Origin: Luedemannella flava | Lineage (GTDB): Bacteria; Actinomycetota; Actinomycetes; Mycobacteriales; Micromonosporaceae | Length of the DNA: 17,004 bases | Direction of reading: 5' to 3' | Assembly (NCBI RefSeq): GCF_039528515.1 | Contig: NZ_BAAALT010000282.1 | Span: 1-17,004 of the forward strand | In this document: one piece after another, positions 6,731 through 14,361 of the stretch | Position numbering within the stretch: the stretch's first letter is position 1 | How the letters are laid out: each line of letters starts with the position of its first letter | The notes under the pieces: model-generated | What the model was told of the DNA's origin: nothing | Databases searched by the model: none | What the model saw: only the letters and a program-made list of their open reading frames with translations | Program-made: the position numbers and the translations under genes

Positions 6731-8218
6731 TTATGTGTGGGTGGGGAAGCCGAGGGTGACGCCGCCGTGGGACGGGTCGAGCCAGCGGGACGTGACCACC
6801 TTGCCCCGGGTGAAGAAGTGGACCCCCTCAGCCCCGTGGGCGTGGGAGTCGCCGAACAGGGACGCCTTCCAGCCGCCGAACGAGTAGTACGCCATGGGGA
6901 CCGGGATCGGCACGTTGACGCCGACCATGCCGACCTCCACCTCGTACTGGAAGCGCCGGGCGGCGCCGCCGTCGTTGGTGAAGATGGCCGTGCCGTTGCC
7001 GTACGGGTTGCCGTTGACCAGCTCCAGCGCCTCCTCGTAGGAGTCGACCCGGACCACGGACAGCACCGGCCCGAAGATCTCGTCCGTGTAGACGGACATG
7101 CCCGGCCGCACGTGGTCCAGCAGGGTGGGCCCGAGCCAGAACCCCTCCGCCGGGCCGTCCGGGACAACGGACCGGCCGTCGACCACGACCGTGGCGCCCG
7201 CAGACTGGCCGGCCGACACGTAGGAGACGACCTTGTCGCGGTGCGCGCCCGTGACCAGGGGACCCATCTCGCAGCCGGGCCGGCGCCCGTCGCCCGTGCG
7301 GATGTCGCCGATGCGCGACGCGATCCGCCCGACCAGGTCGTCGCCGACCGTACCCACGGCGACGACGACCGAGATGGCCATGCAGCGTTCCCCGGCGGAG
7401 CCGAAGCCGGCCGAGACCGCCGCGTCAGCGGCGAGGTCGAGGTCGGCGTCGGGCAGCACCACCATGTGGTTCTTCGCGCCGCCCAGGGCCTGGACCCGCT
7501 TGCCGGCGGCGGTGCCGCGCTCGTAGACGTAGCGCGCGATGGGGGTCGAGCCGACGAACGAGACCGCGCGCACGTCGGGGTGGTCGAGCAGCGCGTCGAC
7601 GGCCTCCTTGTCGCCGTGCACCACGTTGAACACGCCGTCGGGCAGACCGGCCTCGGTGAACCACTCCGCCAGGCGAACGGACGCCGACGGGTCCTTCTCG
7701 GACGGCTTGAGCACGACCGTGTTGCCGCACGCGATCGCGATCGGCACGAACCACAGCGGCACCATGGCCGGGAAGTTGAACGGCGAGATGACCGCGACGA
7801 CGCCGAGCGGCTGGCGGATGGACCAGGTGTCCACGCCCGTGGACACCCCCTCGGAGAAGCCGCCGCGCAGCAGCGTGGGGATGCCGCAGGCGTACTCGAT
7901 GATCTCCAGACCGCGCTGCACCTCGCCGGCGGCGTCGGACAGGACCTTGCCGTGCTCGGCGGTGATGAGCGCGGCCAGCTCGTCGCGGCGGGCGTTGACG
8001 ATCTCGCGCATGGCGAAGAGCACCTGGGTGCGCTTGGCCAGCGACGTCTGCCGCCACGCCGGGGCGGCCTTGGCGGCGGCGGCCACGACGGTGTCGACGT
8101 CGGCGGCGGACGCGAGGTCGACGTGGGTCTGCACGACCCCGGTGGCGGGGTCGAAGACCTCACCGACGCGGGCGGCCCCCGCGGTCCACGACTGCCCGTT
8201 CACGAAGTGAGTGATCAC
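6731..8218 (-). CDS. mmsA: CoA-acylating methylmalonate-semialdehyde dehydrogenase
   Basis: The enzyme oxidises methylmalonate semialdehyde or malonate semialdehyde with NAD+ and CoA, giving propionyl-CoA or acetyl-CoA plus CO2, in the cytosol. It is an aldehyde dehydrogenase of 495 residues, the normal family length. Visible features are PFNFP (146-150, with the oxyanion Asn149), VLKPSEKDP (169-177), GGAKNHMVVLPDAD (246-259), SAGERCMA (274-281) with catalytic Cys279, DEIFGPVLSVV and the MMSDH-type ending SFGGWKASLFGD. The GERCMA and GGAKNH forms separate it from general aldehyde dehydrogenases. The GTG at 8218 was chosen because the protein then starts at the family's usual FVNGQ segment, GAGGTG lies upstream, and the start overlaps the aminotransferase stop by four bases (GTGA). 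This implies translational coupling and a shared pathway of beta-amino acid breakdown. Confidence 0.94.
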   Translation of the reverse strand: MITHFVNGQSWTAGAARVGEVFDPATGVVQTHVDLASAADVDTVVAAAAKAAPAWRQTSLAKRTQVLFAMREIVNARRDELAALITAEHGKVLSDAAGEVQRGLEIIEYACGIPTLLRGGFSEGVSTGVDTWSIRQPLGVVAVISPFNFPAMVPLWFVPIAIACGNTVVLKPSEKDPSASVRLAEWFTEAGLPDGVFNVVHGDKEAVDALLDHPDVRAVSFVGSTPIARYVYERGTAAGKRVQALGGAKNHMVVLPDADLDLAADAAVSAGFGSAGERCMAISVVVAVGTVGDDLVGRIASRIGDIRTGDGRRPGCEMGPLVTGAHRDKVVSYVSAGQSAGATVVVDGRSVVPDGPAEGFWLGPTLLDHVRPGMSVYTDEIFGPVLSVVRVDSYEEALELVNGNPYGNGTAIFTNDGGAARRFQYEVEVGMVGVNVPIPVPMAYYSFGGWKASLFGDSHAHGAEGVHFFTRGKVVTSRWLDPSHGGVTLGFPTHT

Positions 8219-9519
8219 GCCTGCACCTCGCCGTCGACGATCGTCAACGCCTCGACCAGGATGTCCAGGCCCTCGCGGGCCTCGTCGTCGGTCAGCGTGA
8301 GCGGCGGGCCCATCCGCAGCGTGTTGCCGTAGAGGCCGCCCTTGCCGACCAGCAGCCCGAGGCGCCGGCACTCCTCGAAGACCCGCACGGTGGCGTAGGA
8401 GTTGGGCCTGGTCGTGCCGGGCTCTATCAACTCAATGCCGATCATGAGGCCCTTGCCGCGCACCTCGCCGACGATCCCGAGGTCCTTGGTCCGCGCCGCC
8501 AGGCCCTCGTGCAGGATCGCGCCCGTGCGGGCCGCGTTGGCTTGAAGATCATTATTGAGTACGTAGTCCACGACGGCGTTCCCGGCCGCCGCCGAGACCG
8601 GGTTTCCGCCGAAGGTGGAGAACGACACCACGTCGATCGCGTCGAGCACGTCGGCCCGGCCGACGACGCCGGCGAGGGCGAAGCCGTTGCCGATGCCCTT
8701 GGCGAAGGTGAGCAGGTCGGGCGTGACGCCGTGTGCCTGGTACCCCCAGAAGTGCTCGCCCGTGCGGCCCCAGCCGGTCTGCACCTCGTCGGAGATGAAC
8801 AGGATCCCGGTCTCGTCCAACACCTTGCGGTACGCCCCGAACAGGCCGTCGGGCGCGCTGACGAAGCCGCCGACGCCCTGGATCGGCTCCGCGATGAGCG
8901 CCGCCACGTCGCCGGCGGTGGACGTCGCGAGCACCTCGCGCAGGTCGGCGACCGCCGCGTCGATGTGCGCGTCGTCGTCGAGGTGGGCGAGCAGCCCGCG
9001 CAGCCGGTCGCCGGAGTGCAGGAACGTGACGTTGAGCGGGTTCAGCGATGACGCCGACCAGCTCCGGTGGCCGGTGATGCCCATGGTGGCGTAGGTGCGG
9101 CCGTGGTAGCTGTTGCGCACCGCGAGGATCTGGTTGGAGCGCCGGTACGCCGTGGCGAGCAGCAGCGCCGTCTCGTTGGCCTCGGTGCCGGAGTTGGTGA
9201 AGAAGACCTTGGCGTCCGGGATGCCGGACAGGCGGGCGATCTTCTCGGCGAGCTCGACCTGCTGACGGATGAGGTACAGCGTCGACGTGTGCACGATGCC
9301 CGTGTCGAGTTGCCGGCGCACCGGGTCGGTGATCTCCGGGATGTCGTAGCCGATCATGTTGGTCAGCACGCCGCCGAAGAAGTCCAGGTACTCCCGCCCG
9401 TCGGCGCCGGTGACCCGCCGTCCCTTCCCGGAGACGAGCTCCAGGGGCTCCTCGTAGTAGATCGGCATCCACGAGGGCATCACGGCCCGGTGGCGGGCGA
9501 GCAGGTCGTCGCTGGTCAT
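8215..9519 (-). CDS. Class III PLP-dependent aminotransferase (beta-alanine/beta-aminoisobutyrate or AGXT2-like)
   Basis: This is a cytosolic omega-transaminase of 434 residues. Fold-type I class III landmarks are present: NSGTEANE (109-116), SYHGRT (137-142), AEPIQGVGG (210-218), SDEVQTGWGRTG (243-254) with the PLP-binding Asp244, and TFAKGIGNG (271-279) with the Schiff-base Lys274, followed by STFGGNPVSAAAG. The sequence resembles alanine-glyoxylate aminotransferase 2-type enzymes. Because the next gene in the operon is mmsA, with a four-base overlap, the likely amino donors are beta-alanine or beta-aminoisobutyrate, whose semialdehyde products MmsA would consume. GABA is a less likely alternative. 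The ATG at 9519 lies 12 bases after GGAGGA. An ATG at 9530 is out of frame and stops at once. It is the first gene of the operon, and its promoter should lie within 9520-9725. Confidence 0.9.
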   Translation of the reverse strand: MTSDDLLARHRAVMPSWMPIYYEEPLELVSGKGRRVTGADGREYLDFFGGVLTNMIGYDIPEITDPVRRQLDTGIVHTSTLYLIRQQVELAEKIARLSGIPDAKVFFTNSGTEANETALLLATAYRRSNQILAVRNSYHGRTYATMGITGHRSWSASSLNPLNVTFLHSGDRLRGLLAHLDDDAHIDAAVADLREVLATSTAGDVAALIAEPIQGVGGFVSAPDGLFGAYRKVLDETGILFISDEVQTGWGRTGEHFWGYQAHGVTPDLLTFAKGIGNGFALAGVVGRADVLDAIDVVSFSTFGGNPVSAAAGNAVVDYVLNNDLQANAARTGAILHEGLAARTKDLGIVGEVRGKGLMIGIELIEPGTTRPNSYATVRVFEECRRLGLLVGKGGLYGNTLRMGPPLTLTDDEAREGLDILVEALTIVDGEVQA

Positions 9520-9615
9520 ATTTCGGTCATCCTCCGGTCAGGGGCCCTTCTGGCACGCTCGCACCCCCGGGGCGCCCAGGCAAGCCGCACGCTGTGTGGC
9601 GCGGCGGTGTTCTGG

Positions 9616-9675
9616 TTGACAGATCGTCCACCTGCGCCGTTCACCTCGCGGTGGTACATTCATGAATTGCAATGT
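9616..9675. promoter_or_regulatory. Possible regulatory region between the aminotransferase and CBM2 genes
   Basis: The divergent gap 9520-9725 must hold promoters for both directions. On the plus strand there is a consensus -35-like TTGACA at 9616-9621, but no good -10 at the usual spacing. TACATT at 9655-9660 is too far away. An ACATT-N10-AATGT dyad (9656-9675), containing the palindrome ATTCATGAAT (9658-9667), stands out as an AT-rich island in GC-rich sequence and may be an operator. These are visible patterns only. Confidence 0.3.
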
Positions 9676-9725
9676 GCCTGTTCTCTGGCTCTTGAACGTC
9701 CCCTTGAAGCTGGAAGGACGCGCTC

Positions 9726-10658
9726 ATGAGGCGTACCCGCAACCTGACCATCGCGGCCTCGGCGTCCCTTGTCGCCGGGCTGCTCACCGCCGCCTTCGCG
9801 GCCGGCGCACCCGCGTCCGCCGTCACCGGGGTTCCCGGCGTCATCGCGGCCGCCACGGCGCCGGCGACCACCAACGACGTCCCCACCCCGACCCGGCCGA
9901 CCGCCACCCGCACCAGCCCGTCGCTGATCGCCGACTCCCTCTGCTACGTCAACTGGTACGTGCAGAGCCAGACGTCGACGACGTTCCAGGCGCTGGTGTC
10001 GTTCCGCAACCCCACGTCCGGCACGATCGCCCCGCCCTGGACGCTGTCCTGGAGCTTCGCGAACGGCCAGATGATCACCGGGATCCTGGGCGGCGCAACG
10101 TCCTACAGCCAGACCGGCTCGCGGGTGACCGTGAGCGGCACCGAGACCGTCGCCGGCGGCCAGTCGCACAGCTTCATCGTGACCGGCACCTGGAACGGCT
10201 ACACGAACGCCACACCGACCGGCTTCTCGCTGAAGCCGCCGCCCGGCGTGTACTTCTTCAGCTGCTCGGTCACGACGAACCCGCCGTTGACCACCCCCGC
10301 GGTCTCCAGCGCCGTGGTGCCGTCGTCGGCGGCCCCGGCCACCTGCGTGATCGACTACCAGGTGCCCACCTGGTGGCCCGGCGGGTTCAGCGGCCAGGTC
10401 ACGCTCACCAACAAGGGCGCGCCGATCACGAGCTGGACGGTGCGGTTCACGTTCCCGAACGGGCAGCGGATCACCCAGCTGTGGAGCGGGATCTACGAGC
10501 CCACCGGCACCAGCGACGTGGTGGTACGGAACGCGTCCTGGAACGGCAACGTCGCCACCAACGGGTCGGCCTGGTTCGGCTTCAACGCGAGCGGCGACGG
10601 CCCCAGCAGCCAGCCGGCCACCGCGACGCTCAACGGCGTCGCCTGTCAGGTGATCTAG
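9726..10658 (+). CDS. Secreted protein with two CBM2-like modules and no catalytic domain
   Basis: The 310-residue protein has a Sec-type signal peptide (RRTR, a hydrophobic core, and A-S-A near residue 32), a Pro/Thr-rich linker (about 44-66) and two family 2 carbohydrate-binding-like modules. These span about 72-180 and 206-308, each bounded by a Cys pair (C73/C180 and C207/C307) that should form a disulfide. Module 2 is canonical, with WWPGGFSGQVTLTN, QLWSG and NASWNG, so the usual exposed aromatics W217, W253 and W272 are present. Module 1 keeps the scaffold (WTLSWSFANGQMITG) but lacks the tryptophans at the last two positions. No glycosidase, LPMO or esterase domain is present. The protein probably binds cellulose, chitin or another polysaccharide outside the cell. 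GAAGGACG precedes the ATG, and a GC-rich terminator hairpin follows the stop. Confidence 0.88.
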   Translation: MRRTRNLTIAASASLVAGLLTAAFAAGAPASAVTGVPGVIAAATAPATTNDVPTPTRPTATRTSPSLIADSLCYVNWYVQSQTSTTFQALVSFRNPTSGTIAPPWTLSWSFANGQMITGILGGATSYSQTGSRVTVSGTETVAGGQSHSFIVTGTWNGYTNATPTGFSLKPPPGVYFFSCSVTTNPPLTTPAVSSAVVPSSAAPATCVIDYQVPTWWPGGFSGQVTLTNKGAPITSWTVRFTFPNGQRITQLWSGIYEPTGTSDVVVRNASWNGNVATNGSAWFGFNASGDGPSSQPATATLNGVACQVI

Positions 10659-10709
10659 CGCCGACCGGGCCCGGCCGGCCCTCCCGCCGGCCGGGCCCTC
10701 CGGAGCGCT
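10657..10709 (+). terminator. Strong GC-rich stem-loop after the CBM2 gene
   Basis: GGGCCCGGCCGGC (10667-10679) pairs perfectly with GCCGGCCGGGCCC (10686-10698) around the loop CCTCCC. An outer AGCGC/GCGCT pair (10657-10661 and 10705-10709) can extend it. The hairpin begins right at the stop codon of the CBM2 gene. There is no T tract, which is usual for actinobacterial intrinsic terminators. Confidence 0.75.
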
Positions 10710-10777
10710 GACCTGGACCTCCCGCATCGTGACCTGCGCCAAATTCGCTTGAGTGATTCCAGGTAAGGGGCGACGCT

Positions 10778-10807
10778 GGGGGCATCCCCTGTCCTCCGGA
10801 GGCCCCC
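10778..10807 (+). promoter_or_regulatory. Possible ribosome-site-masking hairpin before the ABC exporter gene
   Basis: The Shine-Dalgarno sequence GGAGG (10798-10802), eight bases before the ATG at 10810, is part of the self-complementary CCTCCGGAGG (10793-10802). In addition, GGGGGC (10778-10783) can pair with GCCCCC (10802-10807). Either pairing would hide the ribosome site in the message. The ribosome site itself decides the start of the exporter gene. A control function is only a suggestion. Confidence 0.4.
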
Positions 10808-10809
10808 TC

Positions 10810-13800
10810 ATGCGCCTGTTCCGCGACTTATGGGTCACCTCGCCGCGCCTGACGGCGACCGTGGCCCTGCTGATCGTGCTGGGCGGCGGCGGGCAGGCCG
10901 CCGCCGCGGCGCTGGCCGGCCCCGTGCTGGTGCACCGCTCGGGCGGCCTGTTCGTGCTGCTGGCCGTCGCCCTGGCCGCGGCCGTCCTCACCGACGTGGC
11001 GGTCGGCCTCCTGGCCGCCCGGCTCACCGCCGACTGGACCGCCGACGTGCGCCGCCGGCTGTGCCGGGTGGCCTTCGGCCAGGACCTGCAGACCCTGGAG
11101 CACACCCCGGTCGGCGAGCTGCTCGACCGCATCGACGGCGACGTCTACCAGGTCGGTTCCGAACTGCGTGGGCGCGGCGTCCGGATCGCCCAGTGCGTCG
11201 CCGTCGGCATCTTCTCGATCATCACGGCGCTGGTCCTGTGGTGGCCCGCCGGTGTCGCCATGGTCGCGCTGTCGGTGCTGCTCGTGTGGAAGCTCGCCGG
11301 CCCGATCCAGCGCATCGGCCCCGCCCGCGTCGCCGAGGAGGAGGCCTGGTCCGACGCCGCCGCGGTGATGGAGGAGGCCATCCACGGCCAGGACGACGTG
11401 CGCACCAGCCTCGCCCGCCCGTACGTGCTGCGCCTGTACGCCCGGCAGGCCAGCCGGGTGCTGAGCCTGGGTCGGCGGGTGTGGTCGCTGTCCTCGCGCG
11501 CCTCGATGATCGCGTCCGGCGTGGTCCGGGCCGGCATCGCCGGCGTCGTGCTCGGCGGGGCCTGGGCGCTGGCCGCCGGCGCGATCGACGGCGCCCGGCT
11601 CACCGCCATCTGGCTGCTCGCCATCGCGTTCGGCGGCACCGTCGAGCAGCTCAGTCGCATGATGCCCGAGCTGCAGAACGCACTCGGCGCGTGGGCGCGG
11701 GTGCAGTTGCTGGCCGACGTCGAGCAGGAGCCGGCCGGCGGGCTCGCCCCGGTCGACGGCGACCTGACCGTACGGAACCTGACCTTCCGCTACGCCGACG
11801 CCGAGCGCGAGCCGGTCCTGCGCGACGTGAACCTGGCCTTCCAACGCGGCAAGTCGTACGCCCTGATCGGGCGCACCGGGTCCGGCAAGTCGACCCTCGC
11901 GAAGGTGCTCACGAGAGCCGTCGAGGTGCCGACCGGCACGGTCCTGCTCGGCGGCGTGGACATCACCGAGCTCGACGTCGAACAGTTGCGCCGGTGGATC
12001 GCCGTCGTGCCGCAGCGCACCGAGATCCTCGCCGGCACGCTCGCGGAGAACATCGCCCTGTTCGACCCGGACCTCCTCGACGCGGCCGCCAAGGCGCTCG
12101 ACGAACTGGGCCTGGCCGCGTGGGCGGCCGACCTGCCCGACGGCCTCGACACGAAGCTCGGCGACGGCGGGTACGTCCTCTCGGCCGGCCAGGAGCAGCT
12201 CGTCGCGTTCGCCCGGATCCTCGTCCGCGACCCGCACGTCGTCATCCTCGACGAGGCCACGGCGCGGATGGACCCGGTCACCGAGGCCCGCGTGCAGGCC
12301 GCCACCGAGCGGCTGCTGCGCGACCGGATCGGCCTGGTCATCGCCCACCGCCTGTCGTCGGTGAGCCGCTGCGACGAGGTCGTGGTGCTCGCCGACGGCG
12401 CCGTCCTGGAGGCCGGCCCGCTGCGCGAGTCGCGCCGCTTCGCCCAGCTGCTGCAGGCGAGCAACGCGGCCGTCCCGGCGCCGGTCGGCGGCGGCGGCGA
12501 CCTCGGCCTGGCCGAGAGCGACGACGACCTCTGGCCGCGCCCCGCCGACGAGGACGACGCCGACCGGGCGGACCTGACCGTCGCCGGCAAGACCGACCCG
12601 CCGGTCCTGCCCGAGCCGCCCCCGGCCCGGACCATGCGGGAGATCTTCCGGCTGGCCACCAACGACGCCCGGTTCGGCCTCGGCGCGGTCGCCCTGTTCA
12701 TCGTCATGGTGCTGCTGGGCCTCGACGGCGCGGTGCTGCCCTGGCTGTGGGCCGACCTGGTCGACGGCCTCGGCTCGCCGATGTGGCCCGCCGTGGCGAT
12801 CACGGTCGGCCTGCTGCTGACCGTGCCGGCCGTCTACTACACGGGGACGTGGTTCCCGGAGTGGTGGGTGCGGCAGATGCTGCGCATCGGCGTGCGGCTG
12901 GTGCACGGGCAGACCGGCGCCCGCCGGATCAGCGCGCACACCCCTGCGGAGGTCATCGCGCAGAGCGGCGATACCGAGCGGGTCGTCATTCTCGCCGACA
13001 ACCTCATCGACCAGTCCATCTGCCTGATCTACCTGATCTCGATCATCGTGGTGTCCGGCTCCGTGCTGCCGGCGCTGTTCTTCCTCGGCACGATGGTCGT
13101 GTCGGGCCTCGCCGCGCTGCTGCTGGGGCGGGTGCTGGAGCGGTCGGCGCGGCGGACGGTGTCGGCGCGGGCGGCGTTCGCCACCGCGCTGGTGTCGTCG
13201 CTGTCGTCCGCGCGCACGGTCAAGCTGGCCGGCGCGACCCGCCCGGTGCTCGCCCACCTGGCCCGCCTCGACACGGTCCGCAGCGAGCGGCAGCGCCGGG
13301 AGATCTCGATCCAGGTCTGGGCCCGGTCGACCCCCGCCCTGGTCAGCGGCCTGCTGCCGGTGGGCGTCTGGGCGCTGTACCTGAACGGCACGCTGTCGGC
13401 CGGCGCAACGCTGGTGGCAGTGTCGTCGCTGAGCGCGGCCCGCTGGTTCGCCTGGACGACCGCGTCGCTGGTGTCGCAGCTGCCGTCGGCACGGGTGTGG
13501 ACCCGGCGGACGGTCGCCATGGCCGGCACCGGGGCGTACTCGGCGCCCGTGCCGGGCGTGGACATCTCGGCCGGCACGGCGCCCGCCGCCGCGACCGCGC
13601 CGCGCCACCCGCTGCGGCGGCTGGAGCTGTCGAGCTTCTCCGCCGTGCACGAGGACGGCACGGTCGGCGTCCGCGACGTGAACCTGGCCGTGGACTCCGG
13701 GCAGCTCGTGCTCGTCGTCGGCCCGGTCGGGTCGGGCAAGTCGTCGCTGCTGCGCGCCCTGGCCGGCATCGTGCACCACACGGGCCAGCTGCGCTGGAAC

Positions 13801-14295
13801 GGCGACCCGGTCAACGAGCCGGAGGTGTTCCTGCGGCCCAACCAGGTCGGCTACGTCGCCCAGCTGCCCCGGGTGCTGTCCGGCACGATCGCCGACAACA
13901 TCCGGCTGGGCCGGGAGGTCGACGCGGAGGACGCGGTGTCCACCGCCCAGCTGGAGCACGACCTCGCGGCGGCCGGCGGCGGCCTGGGCCTGGTCATCGG
14001 GCACAAGGGCACCCGGCTGTCGGGCGGTCAGCTGCAGCGGCTGGCGCTGGCCCGGGCGCTCGCGCCCCGCACGGAGCTGCTCATCGCCGACGACGTCTCC
14101 TCGGCCCTGGACGTGACGACCGAGCTGGACCTGTGGCGCGCCCTGCGCGGGCACGGCGTCACGGTGGTCGGCTCGACCTCGAAGCGCGCCGCCCTCGCCC
14201 AGGCCGACCACGTGGTCGTTCTCGTCGGCGGCGGCGTCACCGATCAGGGCCGCTGGGACGATCTCGCCTCGCGATGGGGGCACTACGCCGGCTGA
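10810..14295 (+). CDS. Single-chain two-module ABC exporter (TMD-NBD-TMD-NBD)
   Basis: This 1161-residue membrane protein fuses two exporter half-transporters. TMD1 spans about residues 1-300 and NBD1 about 315-555. An acidic linker (about 560-605) leads to TMD2 (about 620-890) and NBD2 (about 940-1155). NBD1 has Walker A GRTGSGKST (354-362), signature LSAGQ (457-461), Walker B VVILDEA (catalytic E482) and H-loop H513. NBD2 has Walker A GPVGSGKSS (971-979) and a perfect LSGGQ (1070-1074), but its Walker B reads IADD (Asp at 1095 where Glu is expected) and its H-loop position is Ser (about 1124). One composite ATP site should therefore hydrolyse and the other mostly bind, as in asymmetric heterodimeric exporters. 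The substrate is unknown; a drug, lipid or peptide is possible. The ATG at 10810 follows GGAGG by seven bases; an in-frame upstream start at 10753 is less likely. Confidence 0.92.
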   Translation: MRLFRDLWVTSPRLTATVALLIVLGGGGQAAAAALAGPVLVHRSGGLFVLLAVALAAAVLTDVAVGLLAARLTADWTADVRRRLCRVAFGQDLQTLEHTPVGELLDRIDGDVYQVGSELRGRGVRIAQCVAVGIFSIITALVLWWPAGVAMVALSVLLVWKLAGPIQRIGPARVAEEEAWSDAAAVMEEAIHGQDDVRTSLARPYVLRLYARQASRVLSLGRRVWSLSSRASMIASGVVRAGIAGVVLGGAWALAAGAIDGARLTAIWLLAIAFGGTVEQLSRMMPELQNALGAWARVQLLADVEQEPAGGLAPVDGDLTVRNLTFRYADAEREPVLRDVNLAFQRGKSYALIGRTGSGKSTLAKVLTRAVEVPTGTVLLGGVDITELDVEQLRRWIAVVPQRTEILAGTLAENIALFDPDLLDAAAKALDELGLAAWAADLPDGLDTKLGDGGYVLSAGQEQLVAFARILVRDPHVVILDEATARMDPVTEARVQAATERLLRDRIGLVIAHRLSSVSRCDEVVVLADGAVLEAGPLRESRRFAQLLQASNAAVPAPVGGGGDLGLAESDDDLWPRPADEDDADRADLTVAGKTDPPVLPEPPPARTMREIFRLATNDARFGLGAVALFIVMVLLGLDGAVLPWLWADLVDGLGSPMWPAVAITVGLLLTVPAVYYTGTWFPEWWVRQMLRIGVRLVHGQTGARRISAHTPAEVIAQSGDTERVVILADNLIDQSICLIYLISIIVVSGSVLPALFFLGTMVVSGLAALLLGRVLERSARRTVSARAAFATALVSSLSSARTVKLAGATRPVLAHLARLDTVRSERQRREISIQVWARSTPALVSGLLPVGVWALYLNGTLSAGATLVAVSSLSAARWFAWTTASLVSQLPSARVWTRRTVAMAGTGAYSAPVPGVDISAGTAPAAATAPRHPLRRLELSSFSAVHEDGTVGVRDVNLAVDSGQLVLVVGPVGSGKSSLLRALAGIVHHTGQLRWNGDPVNEPEVFLRPNQVGYVAQLPRVLSGTIADNIRLGREVDAEDAVSTAQLEHDLAAAGGGLGLVIGHKGTRLSGGQLQRLALARALAPRTELLIADDVSSALDVTTELDLWRALRGHGVTVVGSTSKRAALAQADHVVVLVGGGVTDQGRWDDLASRWGHYAG

Positions 14296-14348
14296 TGCCG
14301 GAGCCGTTCTTTGACGAGGACGGAAGCCGGCAAAACGGCACCGCGGGG

Positions 14349-14354
14349 TAGCCT
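14349..14354 (+). promoter_or_regulatory. -10 box for a probable leaderless transcript of the DUF427 gene
   Basis: TAGCCT lies seven bases before the GTG at 14362. In actinobacteria this spacing puts the transcription start on, or within a base of, the GTG, giving a message without a leader. The GAAGG that touches the GTG is too close to act as a normal ribosome site. No clear -35 box is seen at 17-18 bases; TTGACG at 14311-14316 is too far upstream. Confidence 0.5.
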
Positions 14355-14361
14355 GCGAAGG

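Noticed and set aside
6523..6759. A 78-codon plus-strand frame in the gene-free stretch
   Set aside because: It has no ribosome site, domain or protein-like pattern, and it overlaps the end of mmsA.
6737..8332. A 531-codon plus-strand open frame across mmsA
   Set aside because: It is antisense to a clear MMSDH with catalytic motifs, and its composition is repetitive and without domains.
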